A DNA stretch of 64,000 bases from Lysobacter sp. HDW10. GTDB lineage: Bacteria; Pseudomonadota; Gammaproteobacteria; Xanthomonadales; Xanthomonadaceae. This document shows, in pieces, positions 47,480-57,800 of the stretch; position 1 is the stretch's first letter; each line of letters starts with the position of its first letter. The notes under the pieces are model-generated. The model ran no database searches. It worked only from the letters and a program-made list of their open reading frames with translations, and was not told where the DNA came from. A program made the translations under genes and the position numbers. Location: contig NZ_CP049864.1 in the NCBI RefSeq assembly GCF_011300685.1, forward strand, positions 984,885-1,048,884. The letters run 5' to 3'.

Positions 47480-48226
47480 GTCGCGCAATCGCGCGTACTT
47501 CCGATACACGTAACGCGTATGCAAGAAGTGGTAGCGATGCGCTTGGCCACCGTCTAAGAAGCCACCGCGCAGCACGTAATTTTTCAGGTTATAAGCCAAC
47601 GCATGTAAGAGAGGTGAGAGGGCGTTCGCGCGCTTCCCTGCGGCGTTCTTTTGTGTTGCCCATAGCGCCGCGTAGCGATCCAATTTGGTCGCGTATTCGT
47701 CATCGTTGCGTGCGGTGTCATGTTCGATGCGTGCGTTCAAAGAGCTGACGCGTTTGCCGCGCAGGTCGAGCGCCTCGTGCACGTCGGCCTGTTTGTAACG
47801 CAGGTCGTTGCGAAACAAGCGCGCAACTTTTTCCTTGCCCCAGCCACCATGATTTAACTTGGTGCCCAAATAATGCGTGCGACGCACTAACTGCCACACA
47901 TCAGCGGATTCGATGTCGCCTGAATGAAAGCGTGCCGCGATCTCCGCGCCTGCGGAATCATCAAGCCATTCATCCGAGTCCAACAACAAGACCCATGCAT
48001 GTTTCGCTTCAGCGATGACTGCATTCTTCTGTGCAGAAAACCCTAGCCAAGGTTGCTGCACCACGCGCGCACCAAGAGATGTTGCAATCTTCGCCGTGTC
48101 GTCCGTGCTGCCAGAATCCATCACCACCACTTCGCTGCACACGCGCATCAAGCTTTCAACACAGGGCGCAATTCGATCCGCCTCGTTGAATGCAATCACC
48201 ACACCACTGATGGGAAGGGTCGACAT
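47468..48226 (-). CDS. Family 2 glycosyltransferase (WaaE/KdtX-like)
   Basis: The 252-residue protein starts LPISGVVIAFNEADRIAPCVESL and contains VVVMDSGSTDDTAKIA and LLLDSDEWLD (the DxD-like metal-binding site), the classic GT-A fold of family 2. The downstream WQLVRRTHYLGTKLNHGGWGKEKVARLFR and ADVHEAL are typical of the LPS-core WaaE/KdtX subgroup. It probably adds a hexose to the LPS inner core in the cytoplasm. The ATG at 48226 overlaps the stop of the lpxL-type gene by one base (TGATG), so they form one operon. Confidence 0.88.
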   Translation of the reverse strand: MSTLPISGVVIAFNEADRIAPCVESLMRVCSEVVVMDSGSTDDTAKIATSLGARVVQQPWLGFSAQKNAVIAEAKHAWVLLLDSDEWLDDSAGAEIAARFHSGDIESADVWQLVRRTHYLGTKLNHGGWGKEKVARLFRNDLRYKQADVHEALDLRGKRVSSLNARIEHDTARNDDEYATKLDRYAALWATQKNAAGKRANALSPLLHALAYNLKNYVLRGGFLDGGQAHRYHFLHTRYVYRKYARLRDLKA

Positions 48227-49152
48227 CAATGGGTTTCCAGATCGCGATACGGATTGGGCGGGACAGTGCCGGGCGGCGTCATCGTGAAGCGCTTGTACGT
48301 CCACTGATATTGCTTCGGGTCACGCGACGCAATGCGTTCGATATCGGCGTTCAACACGCTTGCGGCAACAGCGTCGTCTGCGTCAGACACCGCAGGATCC
48401 GCGGCCTCGACATGCAAGGTGAAATGTCGACCATCGGCTGCACGCTCGCACCACGCATGCAGCACTTCGGCACCCGTCTTGTGTGCGAGGCGATTCAACA
48501 AAGTCATCGTCAGGGCGGGGCGGCCGAAGAAGGGCGCAAACACGCCGTCGCGCAAATCGCCCGGTTGTTGGTCGGGCAAGATGCCGACCACGCCGCCGCT
48601 TTGCAGCGTGCGAATCAAAGTCCGCAGACCGGCGCCACCTGCACGCACTTGGTGCACTTCATGACGTGTGCTGTGGCGAACCAAACGCAAAAACGCTTCG
48701 CCTACTTCGGACTCTGGCGGACGATACAAAATCGCCAAGTCGGTGGTATCCGCCAGCCATTGGTTTAACAACTCCCAATTGCCGTAATGCGGTGCCGACA
48801 CAATCACGCCGCGTCCGCGTGCAATCGCATCAAGAAAACGCTGCTTGTCCGCCGGATCGACCTTCAGCGCGCGCAAATTGCGCTCAGGGGGATGTGTCCA
48901 GAACCGCAGGGTTTCTAAGAACTGCTGACCGGTGGTCCGCAAGATATCGCGGGTCAGGATTTCGTGCGTGGCGTCCGAAGCAGCGGGGGCGATCAAGGCC
49001 ATGTTCCGACGCGCAATCCGCGCTTCACGCGCGTCCGTCTGCCGCCACAGCCAGCCCACAAACCGTCCCAGGGCATTTGCCATCGAGACGGGCAATCGCC
49101 CGAACATCCAAGCAAGGGCATACAGAGCGCGGGCAGCAAAAGGCGTATTCAC
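48226..49152 (-). CDS. lpxL: Lipid A biosynthesis lauroyl-type acyltransferase (LpxL/HtrB family)
   Basis: The product (about 308 residues from GTG 49152) has the N-terminal segment [27 protein letters not shown] and the catalytic H-x4-E motif in [55 protein letters not shown] also fits the LpxL/LpxM family (given in outline). It adds a secondary acyl chain to Kdo-lipid A at the inner membrane. The start is uncertain: GTG 49152 or GTG 49182 both fit before the divergent dtd start at 49201. Confidence 0.88.
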   Translation of the reverse strand: MNTPFAARALYALAWMFGRLPVSMANALGRFVGWLWRQTDAREARIARRNMALIAPAASDATHEILTRDILRTTGQQFLETLRFWTHPPERNLRALKVDPADKQRFLDAIARGRGVIVSAPHYGNWELLNQWLADTTDLAILYRPPESEVGEAFLRLVRHSTRHEVHQVRAGGAGLRTLIRTLQSGGVVGILPDQQPGDLRDGVFAPFFGRPALTMTLLNRLAHKTGAEVLHAWCERAADGRHFTLHVEAADPAVSDADDAVAASVLNADIERIASRDPKQYQWTYKRFTMTPPGTVPPNPYRDLETH

Positions 49153-49200
49153 ACCCCAAAGTCTAAAGGGCGTGCCCAGCACCTGCTTTATGATTTCGCC

Positions 49201-49638
49201 ATGATCGCGCTCATTCAACGTGTCACTGAGGCTGAAGTCACCGTAGCCGGCGAAAGTACGGGCAAAATCGGCGCGGGCCTCTTGGCCCTCGTTGCGGCAC
49301 AGCCCGACGATACCGACGCGCAATTGGAGAAGATGGCCGAAAAGCTGCTCAATTACCGCGTTTTCGCCGACGATGACGGCAAAATGAACCGATCTTTGCG
49401 CGATACCGGTGGCGGACTGCTGTTGGTGAGTCAGTTCACGCTCGCCGCCGACACCCGCAGCGGCTTGCGCCCCAGCTTCTCGACCGCCGCGCGCCCCGAG
49501 CTGGCTGAACCGTTATTCGAAACTTTCGTAGAAATGTGTAGAAAACGCCACGCAGGGGTGGAAACCGGTCGCTTCCGTGCCCATATGGAAGTCAGGCTAG
49601 TGAATGACGGCCCCGTCACTTTCCTGCTGCAGACCTAA
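49201..49638 (+). CDS. dtd: D-aminoacyl-tRNA deacylase
   Basis: The 145-residue protein begins [15 protein letters not shown] and carries both signature motifs, SQFTLAAD and NDGPVTF (the GP-containing loop), with the catalytic Thr in the latter. DTD hydrolyses D-amino acids wrongly attached to tRNA. A longer in-frame start exists upstream, but the ATG at 49201 fits the family exactly. It is divergent from lpxL and followed by rpoD. Confidence 0.95.
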   Translation: MIALIQRVTEAEVTVAGESTGKIGAGLLALVAAQPDDTDAQLEKMAEKLLNYRVFADDDGKMNRSLRDTGGGLLLVSQFTLAADTRSGLRPSFSTAARPELAEPLFETFVEMCRKRHAGVETGRFRAHMEVRLVNDGPVTFLLQT

Positions 49639-49701
49639 GAAAAAACGTCTTCAGCGTGTTAAAATTAGGGGTTCACTCTCTGTATCTGGTGTGTGCCACA
49701 C

Positions 49702-51561
49702 ATGGCCAACGAGCGTCAAGTTCAGCAGTCCGAAATCAAGCAACTGATCAGCAAAGGCCTAGAACAGGGCTATCTGACCTACGCCGAAGTTAACGACCAT
49801 CTTCCCGACGATGTCGTCGATCCGGAACAGCTCGAAGACATTATCGGTTTGATGACCGGTATGGGTATCGACGTGCTCGAAAGCGCACCGGATGCCGAAA
49901 CCCTTTTGCTCGCCGGTCAAACTTCGGGCGGTCGTGATGTTGACGACACCGCTGCAGAAGAAGCTGCGGCTGCATTGTCATCGCTCGATACCGAAACCGG
50001 TCGCACCACCGACCCCGTCCGCATGTACATGCGCGAAATGGGTACGGTCGAGTTGCTGACCCGCGAAGGCGAAATCGCCATCGCCAAGCGCATCGAACAT
50101 GGCCTGTATCAAATGCTGTTGGCGCTCGCCAGCTTCCCGCTGGTCAACAAGCAAGTGCTTGAAGACTATGCACTGGTGACTGCCGGCAAAAAGCGCCTCG
50201 CTGAAATGGTGCTCGGCTTCCACGAAGAAAACGTCGAGCCCGAAGAAGAAATCGAAAACGAAGACGCGCTTGCTGCCATGGACGTGGCCGTCGACGAAGA
50301 AGACACCGACGATGCCGACACCACCGACGACGATCCGGCACCCACCGGCCCGAATCCGGAAGAAGTGCGCGCGCGCATGGAAAACCTGGCCGACCTCTAC
50401 GCCAAGTTCGAAAAGGCTTATGCCAAGCACGGTCCCTCGCACAAATCTGTGCTGAAACTGCGCGAAGAAATGGCCGAAGTGTTCTCTGCTTTCCGTTTGC
50501 CGCTGCCGATGCTGGAATCGCTGGTCACCTTGTTGCGTGACTCGATGGACACCATCCGTGAGCGCGAACGTCGCATTGCGCATTTCTCGATCGTGCGCGC
50601 AAAAATGCCGCGTAAAGATTTCATCCGCAGCTTTGAAGGCAACATCACCAATCTCGATTGGGTAGATGAAATGCTGAAGCGCAAGCAGAAGTGGGGTTCT
50701 GAACTCCGCGAAGTGCGCGATCAAATTCTCGCCCAGCAAGACTCCGCGATTGAGCTTGAAAAAGCCGTCATGGTCACCGTGCCGGATATGCGCAAGATTG
50801 AGCGCATGCTGGACGAAGGTGAGCGCACTGCGCGCGAAGCCAAGCGCGAAATGGTTGAAGCCAACTTGCGTTTGGTGATCTCGATTGCGAAGAAGTACAC
50901 CAACCGTGGTTTGCAATTCCTCGACTTGATCCAGGAAGGCAACATCGGTTTGATGAAAGCCGTCGATAAGTTCGAACACCGTCGCGGCTTCAAGTTCTCG
51001 ACCTATGCCACCTGGTGGATTCGTCAGGCCATCACCCGTTCGATCGCCGACCAAGCGCGCACCATTCGTATCCCGGTGCACATGATCGAAACGATCAACA
51101 AGTTGAACCGCATTTCCCGCCAAATGCTGCAGCAGTTCGGTCGTGAGCCGACGCCGGAAGAATTGGCCAAAGAAATGGAAATGCCGGAAGACAAGATCCG
51201 TAAGGTGATGAAGATCGCGAAAGAGCCGATCTCCATGGAAACGCCGATCGGTGACGACGAAGATTCGCATTTGGGCGACTTCATCGAAGATTCGAATGCC
51301 GAATCGCCGATCGAAGCCACAACCAATATCAGCTTGGTCGAAACCGTGCGTGATGTGTTGGCAGGCCTCACCCCGCGTGAAGCCAAGGTGCTGCGCATGC
51401 GCTTCGGCATCGACATGAATACCGATCACACCTTGGAAGAGGTGGGCAAGCAATTCGATGTCACGCGTGAGCGTATCCGCCAGATCGAAGCCAAGGCCTT
51501 GCGCAAGCTGCGCCACCCCAGCCGTTCGGAAACGCTGCGCAGCTTCCTCGACGTGGAATAA
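49702..51561 (+). CDS. rpoD: RNA polymerase primary sigma factor RpoD (sigma-70)
   Basis: The 619-residue protein has region 1.1 (about 5-80, [26 protein letters not shown]), region 1.2 ([21 protein letters not shown]), a large acidic non-conserved region, region 2 ([56 protein letters not shown], in outline), region 3 and region 4 ([33 protein letters not shown]). An acidic low-complexity stretch ([19 protein letters not shown]) sits in the non-conserved region. The ATG at 49702 matches the family start; an in-frame GTG at 49693 is an alternative. Confidence 0.97.
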   Translation: MANERQVQQSEIKQLISKGLEQGYLTYAEVNDHLPDDVVDPEQLEDIIGLMTGMGIDVLESAPDAETLLLAGQTSGGRDVDDTAAEEAAAALSSLDTETGRTTDPVRMYMREMGTVELLTREGEIAIAKRIEHGLYQMLLALASFPLVNKQVLEDYALVTAGKKRLAEMVLGFHEENVEPEEEIENEDALAAMDVAVDEEDTDDADTTDDDPAPTGPNPEEVRARMENLADLYAKFEKAYAKHGPSHKSVLKLREEMAEVFSAFRLPLPMLESLVTLLRDSMDTIRERERRIAHFSIVRAKMPRKDFIRSFEGNITNLDWVDEMLKRKQKWGSELREVRDQILAQQDSAIELEKAVMVTVPDMRKIERMLDEGERTAREAKREMVEANLRLVISIAKKYTNRGLQFLDLIQEGNIGLMKAVDKFEHRRGFKFSTYATWWIRQAITRSIADQARTIRIPVHMIETINKLNRISRQMLQQFGREPTPEELAKEMEMPEDKIRKVMKIAKEPISMETPIGDDEDSHLGDFIEDSNAESPIEATTNISLVETVRDVLAGLTPREAKVLRMRFGIDMNTDHTLEEVGKQFDVTRERIRQIEAKALRKLRHPSRSETLRSFLDVE

Positions 51562-51572
51562 GATAGGTCCAA

Positions 51573-51595
51573 GGTGCCTGAATCAGTCAGGCACC
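51573..51595 (+). terminator. Stem-loop downstream of rpoD
   Basis: A perfect 9-bp stem GGTGCCTGA/TCAGGCACC with a 5-nt loop starts 11 bp after the rpoD stop. No T-run follows on the plus strand, so it may be a weak terminator or an mRNA 3' stabiliser. Confidence 0.5.
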
Positions 51596-51623
51596 CGCTC
51601 AAGCCGCAACATGAGGGCTGCAG

Positions 51624-52964
51624 ATGCGGGACCAGGTCAGAACGAAGGCAGCACAAGCACCGATAGATACGGCGCTCTTGCTGTGTGCGTTTGATGCGCC
51701 CGATTTTCCGCTCGGCTGCGTACAGCTCGATCGCCAGTTCCATATCGTGTCGGTCACTGCCGCAGCGTTGCGTGACATCGGCGGCACTACAGAAGACGCC
51801 TTAGGCCACGCGCTCAAACAATGGCGCTACTTGCGCCTCGAATTTGCCGTTAAGTTGATGGACGCCTTGACCTGCTTGAGTGAGGCCAATCAAACGTCGA
51901 CGGTATTTACGGAAGACGCCGAGATTGAACGTTGCTTGCGTTGGACGGTTGTGCGTTGCGAGGGGGCGAACCCGGCCGACGATCAAACGCCTGCGTACTT
52001 GCTCATCGTTGGACAAGTGCCTTACACAGGCAATCGCGACGGCGCGCAACGCCGCCTGCAAGAAGTGATGCGCGACTTATTCGAACAATCGCCTTTGGGC
52101 GAAGCGTACGTCAGCATCGAAGGCGAGTTCTTAAAATCCAACCAGTCGCTATGCAACATGCTCGGGTATACCGAAGGCGAACTGCGCAACTTGGACTTTC
52201 AACAGATTACGCACCCGGAAGATTTGTCGCGCGACTTGATGAAGGTCACCGACATGCTCGATAACAGAATCCGTTCGTACCATATTGAAAAGCGCTACAT
52301 CCGCAAGAACGGCGAGATCATGTGGGGGCATCTGTATGTCTCTGCGCACCGGGATGAGCATGGCAAAGTCACGCACTTCGTCGTCTTGATTGAAGACGTC
52401 ACCCCACGCAAGCACCTTGAGCAAAAATTCGAAGGTGAAGTTGCAAAGCTGCAAGATCAGCTGTTGATGCGGCAACAAGAAGTGACGGCGCTGCACGCAC
52501 GTTTGGATCGCTTGGCTTTGGTGGACCCCATCACCGGATTGCTCAACAAGCAGGGTTTGGATATTGAGTTGGCGCGCGCGTTTCTACTCGCCAGTGAAGA
52601 TGCCGAACCCTATGCCGTGATCGACCTGCGGTTTGAGGGCTTTGAGGCGTTTGCAAATGCACAAAGCGTCGATGCAACCAACAAACTCTTGCGCTTGATC
52701 GGCGAAAGCTTGCATCACTTGGTGCGACGCAGCGATGTGGTGGGTCGGCGTGCACAAGACAATTTTGTGGTGGCCTTGGGGCAACGTGCTGTACTTGGTG
52801 TGGGTGTGGAAGAGATTGCGCGCCGAATCGGCAATGCGATGACGAAGGACTACGACATTGACGGCGAGAGCGTGCCGCTAAAAGTGGAACTGGGGATGTC
52901 TGAGCGGCAAGAGGGCGATAGCTTGGAAGACATGTTGGCTCGTGCGCAGGTGATGCCGGCCTGA
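51624..52964 (+). CDS. PAS protein with degenerate GGDEF domain
   Basis: The 446-residue protein has an N-terminal domain of PAS type (about 25-130), a clear PAS/PAC pair (about 140-270: FEQSPLGEAYVSIEGEFLKSNQSLCNMLGYTEGEL ... RKNGEIMWGHLYVSAHRDEHGKVTHFVVLIEDVT, given in outline), a coiled-coil linker (FEGEVAKLQDQLLMRQQEV) and a GGDEF-like domain starting LVDPITGLLNKQGLDIELA. The catalytic loop is RRAQDNFVVAL instead of R-x-GGDEF, so cyclase activity is not expected. It may bind c-di-GMP or GTP, or act as a partner protein. GAGGG sits 6 nt before the ATG. It follows rpoD. Confidence 0.85.
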   Translation: MRDQVRTKAAQAPIDTALLLCAFDAPDFPLGCVQLDRQFHIVSVTAAALRDIGGTTEDALGHALKQWRYLRLEFAVKLMDALTCLSEANQTSTVFTEDAEIERCLRWTVVRCEGANPADDQTPAYLLIVGQVPYTGNRDGAQRRLQEVMRDLFEQSPLGEAYVSIEGEFLKSNQSLCNMLGYTEGELRNLDFQQITHPEDLSRDLMKVTDMLDNRIRSYHIEKRYIRKNGEIMWGHLYVSAHRDEHGKVTHFVVLIEDVTPRKHLEQKFEGEVAKLQDQLLMRQQEVTALHARLDRLALVDPITGLLNKQGLDIELARAFLLASEDAEPYAVIDLRFEGFEAFANAQSVDATNKLLRLIGESLHHLVRRSDVVGRRAQDNFVVALGQRAVLGVGVEEIARRIGNAMTKDYDIDGESVPLKVELGMSERQEGDSLEDMLARAQVMPA

Positions 52965-53164
52965 ACTGCATGGCGTTGCGCTGTGCAGCACTCGCGCGTT
53001 AGATCGCGCCAGAATTGTTTTGCGAACGCCGGAATCAGTAGCTACCTGCAAATGCAGAAAAAGCGGCCAAAACGGCGGCTGAATCATGCACGCGTCTTTC
53101 GCTTCCGTTTCACGTGAAGACTTGCAGTGTTGGGTAAACACCGCTTGGAAGTCACGAGAACCCT

Positions 53165-53641
53165 ATGACTGACGCTACTGAACTGCGTGAAAAATTCTGG
53201 AAGCATCTTGATTCAGACCGCACCGTCATGCTCTGTGCGGATGGCGTGCCGCCGCGTCCGATGACAGCGATGCGCGAAGATGAAAGTGGTCCTATTTGGT
53301 TTTTTACCTCGATTGAAACTGAAATGGGGCAAGCCAGTGAAAAGGGTCGAACACTTTCTGCAGTCATGATGCTGACCTCGAAAAATCACGAATTGTTTGC
53401 AAGCGCAGTCGGTCAGCTAAAACAAGATAACGATCGTACGGTGATCGACGCCCTTTGGAATCCCTTCATCGCTGCTTGGTTCAGCGGTAAGGACGATCCG
53501 AAGTTGCGCTTGTTGCGATTTGAACCGGAACAAGCCGAGGTGTGGGAGAACGCAAATAGCTTGTTTGCCGGGATCAAGTTGTTGCTCGGTGTTGACCCGA
53601 AAAAGGACTTCAAGGATCAAGCGAAAAAAATTGCGCTCTGA
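53165..53641 (+). CDS. Pyridoxamine 5'-phosphate oxidase-like general stress protein
   Basis: This 158-residue protein has the split-barrel FMN-binding pattern of the general-stress-protein-26 group: LREKFWKHLDSDRTVMLC, RPMTAMREDESGPIWFFTSIET, and FIAAWFSGKDDPKLRLLRFEPEQAEVWEN near the C-terminus (in outline). It probably binds flavin; the substrate is unknown. It lies after a 200-bp gap and 11 bp before the next small stress-type gene, with which it is probably cotranscribed. Confidence 0.85.
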   Translation: MTDATELREKFWKHLDSDRTVMLCADGVPPRPMTAMREDESGPIWFFTSIETEMGQASEKGRTLSAVMMLTSKNHELFASAVGQLKQDNDRTVIDALWNPFIAAWFSGKDDPKLRLLRFEPEQAEVWENANSLFAGIKLLLGVDPKKDFKDQAKKIAL

Positions 53642-53652
53642 GGCTTTAAGTG

Positions 53653-54150
53653 ATGAACCATCGCGAGGTTTACAGCACCCAAGACGTTGCCGTGGCGCGA
53701 CGCGCACTAGCCGCGTTGCACATGCATGGTATTAAGAACGATGCGATCTCCATGGTGGCGCGTGCGGATATCGAGTTGGAGCGCATTCCCAATACTTTAA
53801 AAGAAGCAGATACCGACGCGATGCCTGCTGCGATTCGCGGCATGGAAATCGGCGGCGCCACAGGATTGCTTGCAGGTCTTGTTGCGGTCGCCATACCGCC
53901 ACTTGGCATCACACTCGCCGGTGCAGTGGGCATTGCTGCAATGAGTGCATTGGTCGGTGGGTGGGCGTCCGCATTGATGGGGTCTACGGTGCCTGATCCC
54001 GTGCGTCAGCAATTTGAAGCGGAGATTGCCGCAGGGCGCGTGTTGGTGTTGGTGGATGTGCCGAATGAAGCGCGTGAGGCGGTGAATGACGCGATGGCAG
54101 AAGCCGGCGCGACGCGACTCAACTACGCCTCGCCGATGGGCGCGAAGTAA
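53653..54150 (+). CDS. Small glycine-zipper protein, stress-type, function unknown
   Basis: The 165-residue protein has an N-terminal soluble segment (NHREVYSTQDVAVARRALAALHMHGI, an alpha/beta unit of about 45 residues), a central Gly/Ala/Ile-rich hydrophobic stretch (about 70-115: GGATGLLAGLVAVAIPPLGITLAGAVG, in outline) and a C-terminal VLVLVDVPNEAREAVNDAMAEAGA unit. The layout resembles membrane-linked stress proteins of the DUF1269/general-stress 17M type, but I cannot assign it firmly. The ATG at 53653 directly follows a GTG; either may be the start. It ends 49 bp before the tRNA gene. Confidence 0.7.
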   Translation: MNHREVYSTQDVAVARRALAALHMHGIKNDAISMVARADIELERIPNTLKEADTDAMPAAIRGMEIGGATGLLAGLVAVAIPPLGITLAGAVGIAAMSALVGGWASALMGSTVPDPVRQQFEAEIAAGRVLVLVDVPNEAREAVNDAMAEAGATRLNYASPMGAK

Positions 54151-54199
54151 GTTCTTCCACGCCGGAAACGGCAGAGCGCTGCTGATAGAATGGCCGCTC

Positions 54200-54517
54200 G
54201 GGCCTATAGCTCAATGGTTAGAGCAGAGGACTCATCGAAAGGTGCCGCCACGTGGAAACACGTGGACGGGAACGGGATGAATTCAAGGAACCCTCAGCGG
54301 CGCGCAAGCGGACGGTGGGAACCCTGAGCCAAGCCGGTGGTACACCATCGGAAGGTGCAGAGACTACCTGAGGGCTGAAGTGCCCTTCATAACAGGCTAG
54401 AGCGTCCCGCACCCTACCTGCCCAAGGCAGCGGGTGAAGAGATAGTCCGTCCCTGCGGGAAATCGTGGGAAAAGGCGAATCCTTTGGTTCCAGGTTCGAG
54501 TCCTGGTGGGCCCACCA
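54200..54517 (+). tRNA. ileX: tRNA-Ile(CAU), split by a group I intron
   Basis: Joining 54200-54235 to 54478-54517 gives a perfect 76-nt cloverleaf: acceptor GGGCCTA/TGGGCCC, D-stem GCTC/GAGC, anticodon stem GAGGA/TCCTT with loop CTCATAA, T-stem CCAGG/CCTGG, encoded CCA. The CAT anticodon (54233-54235) with this body fits tRNA-Ile2, whose C34 is converted to lysidine to read AUA, rather than either methionine tRNA. The intron lies directly after the anticodon. A -10-like TAGAAT sits at 54186-54191. It borders a defence island, so it may be the attachment site. Confidence 0.93.
54236..54477 (+). ncRNA. Self-splicing group I intron (IC3-like) in tRNA-Ile(CAU)
   Basis: The 242-nt insert has the hallmarks of a group I ribozyme. 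P1: exon CAT pairs with GTG at 54241-54244 across a 6-nt loop, with the required U-G pair at the 5' splice site. P2: CCACGTG-GAAA-CACGTGG (54248-54265), a GNRA-capped stem. P3 candidate: CGGGA (54273-54277) with TCCCG (54405-54409). P4: TTCAAGG with CCCTGAG. P6-type hairpin near 54334-54351. R element GGTGCAGAGACTA and S element AAGAGATAGTCC form P7 (GACTA 54362-54366 with TAGTC 54443-54447). P8: CTGCC-CAA-GGCAG. The last base is G (54477). No endonuclease ORF is present. Confidence 0.92.
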
Positions 54518-54807
54518 AATTCGACGATATGGCGCTCCGTCTGACTTCATTCGAATAAAACCAAATTGTTATACATGTTTTCAGAACGTGTATAGAAAAC
54601 GGCGAAATGTATATATGTGATGTTGGATCTGTCTAAGAAAACGGACTTCTTGAATAGATCGGCGTCGATCTACGCTCCAAGTCCGCTACAAGCGAGCCTG
54701 TCGAGCTAACGGCGGAAAAGCAACGCTGTTGCGAAAGGTGGCTTTTGACCCAAGCGATCATCGAGCAATGCATTCCACTGAGACCAGTGGCGCCGGGAAA
54801 TTGGCTA
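54518..54807. other. Spacer between the tRNA and the hamB-type gene
   Basis: This 290-bp spacer is more AT-rich near the tRNA and holds an inverted repeat but no convincing gene. I found no integrase fragment and no second copy of the tRNA 3' end in the window. Confidence 0.5.
54570..54594. repeat. Inverted repeat downstream of the tRNA
   Basis: TATACATG (54570-54577) and CGTGTATA (54587-54594) are inverted copies with one mismatch and a 9-nt spacer. It could be a protein-binding site or a recombinase arm site next to the tRNA; the sequence alone does not tell. Confidence 0.4.
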
Positions 54808-57800
54808 CTATGAATCTGCCAGATCGTCGGGACCAAGATATACGATGTGGATATCGCGGACGTCCTGAGCCAATTGTGCGCGAAGCATGCCGCCTCGATG
54901 GGGATTGAGTGCGGCCCGAACGGTGCCTAGTGGAGTTCCGTCTGGAGACAGCACCCAAGACTGGCCTGCCCACTGGTGTATCTGGACGACCGAGCCGGGC
55001 GGCGCGGGCGCAGCCATCCACGTGATGCTGCCCCGATAGTGCCGAGCCGCCCAAATGTGCTCCTCGCTCGGCGTGAAGCGCTGGACAAAATCCATCCAAA
55101 TCGGACGGGTCTCTCTAGTTGGCCAGTCCGCATGTGCACTCCAAGTGGCGACTTCCTCTGTATTCAGCCATTGCCGCAGCTCGTTTCCGGTTGCGAATGT
55201 CGCGCCTGTATCCGTGACCGCTTTGATTGCAGCGAGCCGCGAATTGAAGCCGGCTTGGATGAGGATTGACGCGGAGCGGTTGAGCGTGCCGGTAACGATC
55301 GCGGGCACCGCAAGGCCAAGTTCATAGTCTTCTAGACCTAGGCCATCTACGTCTACCACATCGCCATTTGCGATCGCGCGGACCCTAATCGCCTCCATTG
55401 CCCATGGCAGCCGGTAAATGAGGCTTCCTTCAACAAACTGAAGCATTTTGCTTGGCTGATCCCCGCCCAGCGCGGCAAGTGGCTCGCCCAGCACCCAAGC
55501 CCGCAGGATGTCGCGCCAGTTTGCGGGGAACGGGTCGGGTATAAAGGGATAGATGGTGAATACCCGCTCAGCAAGATTTGTGAGAGCAGTGATCGCAGCA
55601 TCGGCGTCACCCTCAAGAATCGCGCCATTGGCCTGGACCAGAAGTAAGTTGACCTCGGCGGCAATGGCGTCGAGGGCGTGACCCGTGGTCAAACCTACGC
55701 CTGCAAGAAAGTAGCCGCGGCGTTGAGCGGCGGTTGACTGATTCCAGATCAGCCGGCTACGGGAAAGGAGACCTGCCTTCAACAACTGTTGGAGCTGATC
55801 GTCCAGACGCTCCAGGCGTCTCTGCCACAGAGAAGATCGGAGAATGTTGTCCAAGGCAGCCTCAATCCCTTCATCGGGAACATCGTTCTCGCCGATGAGG
55901 CTGAGAATGGCTGTATCGAGCGTCGAAACGTGCCTTTCCCAATCCGCCAGGGCGCGATCCCGGTCATTTCGATCTTCGTTTTCAAGCTCGGGAAAGGACC
56001 AGGCGGCGGCGTTGTTGACGACATAATCAACGAGCTGATTCGCGTCCCCGTCGACGCGCGCTCGCATCCGCTTCAGCAGCGTAACGACCAATAGAACGAG
56101 ACCGCTCTCCATCTCGCGCGCGCCAACGTCGCTGATGAGCGTTTCCCAGTTCCGCCGCTTCGTGCGGATGTCGTCAAACATGGGGAAGAGGACTATGCCC
56201 TCAATGTCGACATAGGCCCGTCCGGCGCGCCCGATGACGTTCTTGAACTCGCTGACCGCAATCGGCTTACCGGCGCGATGTAGGGAATACATGATGACGG
56301 CTGTCGCCGACAGATTGAGGCCTTGGGCAAGAGTTGGCGAAGAGATCGTGACCTTGAGGACGTTTTCGCGTAGCAGACGCTCGACTTCCTTGCGATAGGC
56401 CGTCGGAAGCGCGCCATGGTGAAGGGCAACCCCAAGGCGCAGGCATTTGAGGATGGGGCTGCCGGCGCCTAGCCATTCCTCGCCCAGCGCGATCGCGGTA
56501 TTCAGTACGTCCGGATCGGCCGCAAGCAGCGAGACCAAGGCGCCGCGCTCATGTAGATCGACGATAACGTCGGCGAACGGTTCAACGCTGCGCCGCTCAG
56601 GGCAAAAGACAAGGACGGTCTGGCCGTCATCGACTAACCGCCACGCGGTGGCGAGGCAGAGTTCGCGCTGGTCTTTGGGGAATAGCTGGGTGCGTTGGCG
56701 CTTAGGTGGATTCCAATTTGGAGGTGCGGCGCCGCTAAGGAACCGTTGAACCCAAGGACGTTCGTCTCCTACCCTGAGGTTGAGTCGGGCGGTTGGTGAC
56801 GTCCAAACCACCTCACCGAAGCGCAGGCGGGTTGGTCGCCAGTCATTCTTGATCAGCCCGCCAGGATGATCACGGCGCAGCCAAGCGGCGAAGTCGTCGA
56901 GTTGGTCCCCATCGGGAAGGATGGCCGATAAGCAGACGATTCGGCGTTCACTAGCATCGGCACGACGCAATAGCCGTTGAATCTGCACTTCGTAACGAAC
57001 TTCACGTTCATTGAGGCCAATCATGTGCCCTTCATCAAAGATTAGAAGACCAACGTCGTCGAGCAGAGAAGGATCGTTACGGAGCGCGAAGTCTAGCTTC
57101 TCCGGAGTTGCAACCACGATGTCGCGCTCGCGAATCGCGTCTTCATCAAAGCCGGTGGCGCCGATGCTGCCGTAGAGGGCGGAGATGGTCTTGCCGAGCG
57201 GGCCGAAGGTTCGCTGGAGCGTCGCTTCAGTCTGAGCCGAGAGCGCGCGCAGTGGCGTAACAAACACCACCCTTTTGCCTCCCGCGAGGCAACGCAGGAT
57301 ACACAGTTCTGCAATTCGCGTCTTGCCGGCGCTTGTCGGCAGCGATACGACTAAGTCGTCGGACTGATCGACGGCGCGGGCGGCCGCCTCTATCTGTGAT
57401 GGCCAAAGGTCGATCTCGGCCCTATCGCGACGCTGCAACTGCGCGATGAACAGTTCGCGCAATTGCAGCCAGTCCGACGCCGGTCCTCCGGCGTGCTGCA
57501 GCGGAACCTGTTCATGTAAAGTGCTCGACCATAAGTCCGACAGAAGATGGATGGCAACACGATGCGCCCACCATTGCGGCAGCATGTTCATCTCGCCGCA
57601 GATCGCCAAACTCACACGCAGCCGTTCGAGCGCCTGATCAACCAGTTCTCGCTCGCCACGCTCGAGCGCAAGCAGATAAAGTGACATTGCAGCCATGAAT
57701 GTGTCGGTGAGCGCGGTAATCAGGCCGTCGAAAAGGAAGTCGTCACCACCGGCATCCGGAGGCTCGGCAGCTACCTCTACTTGCTCGAGGTGGGACTGCA

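Noticed and set aside
49978-51516. 512-codon open frame on the minus strand opposite rpoD
   Set aside because: Fully inside rpoD; Phe/His/Gln-rich composition arises from the complement of rpoD codons. No recognisable domains.
54200-54517. A disrupted tRNA pseudogene
   Set aside because: The exons join into a perfect tRNA and the insert has group I core elements, so the intron explanation is better than decay.
54218-54550. 110-codon minus-strand frame across the tRNA and intron
   Set aside because: It contains WWAHQDSNLEP, the usual artefact of translating the antisense of a tRNA gene. Not a protein.
54633-54836. 67-codon minus-strand frame next to the hamB end, possible integrase remnant
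   Set aside because: No tyrosine recombinase motif is visible and it overlaps the hamB 3' end; nothing supports it as a gene.
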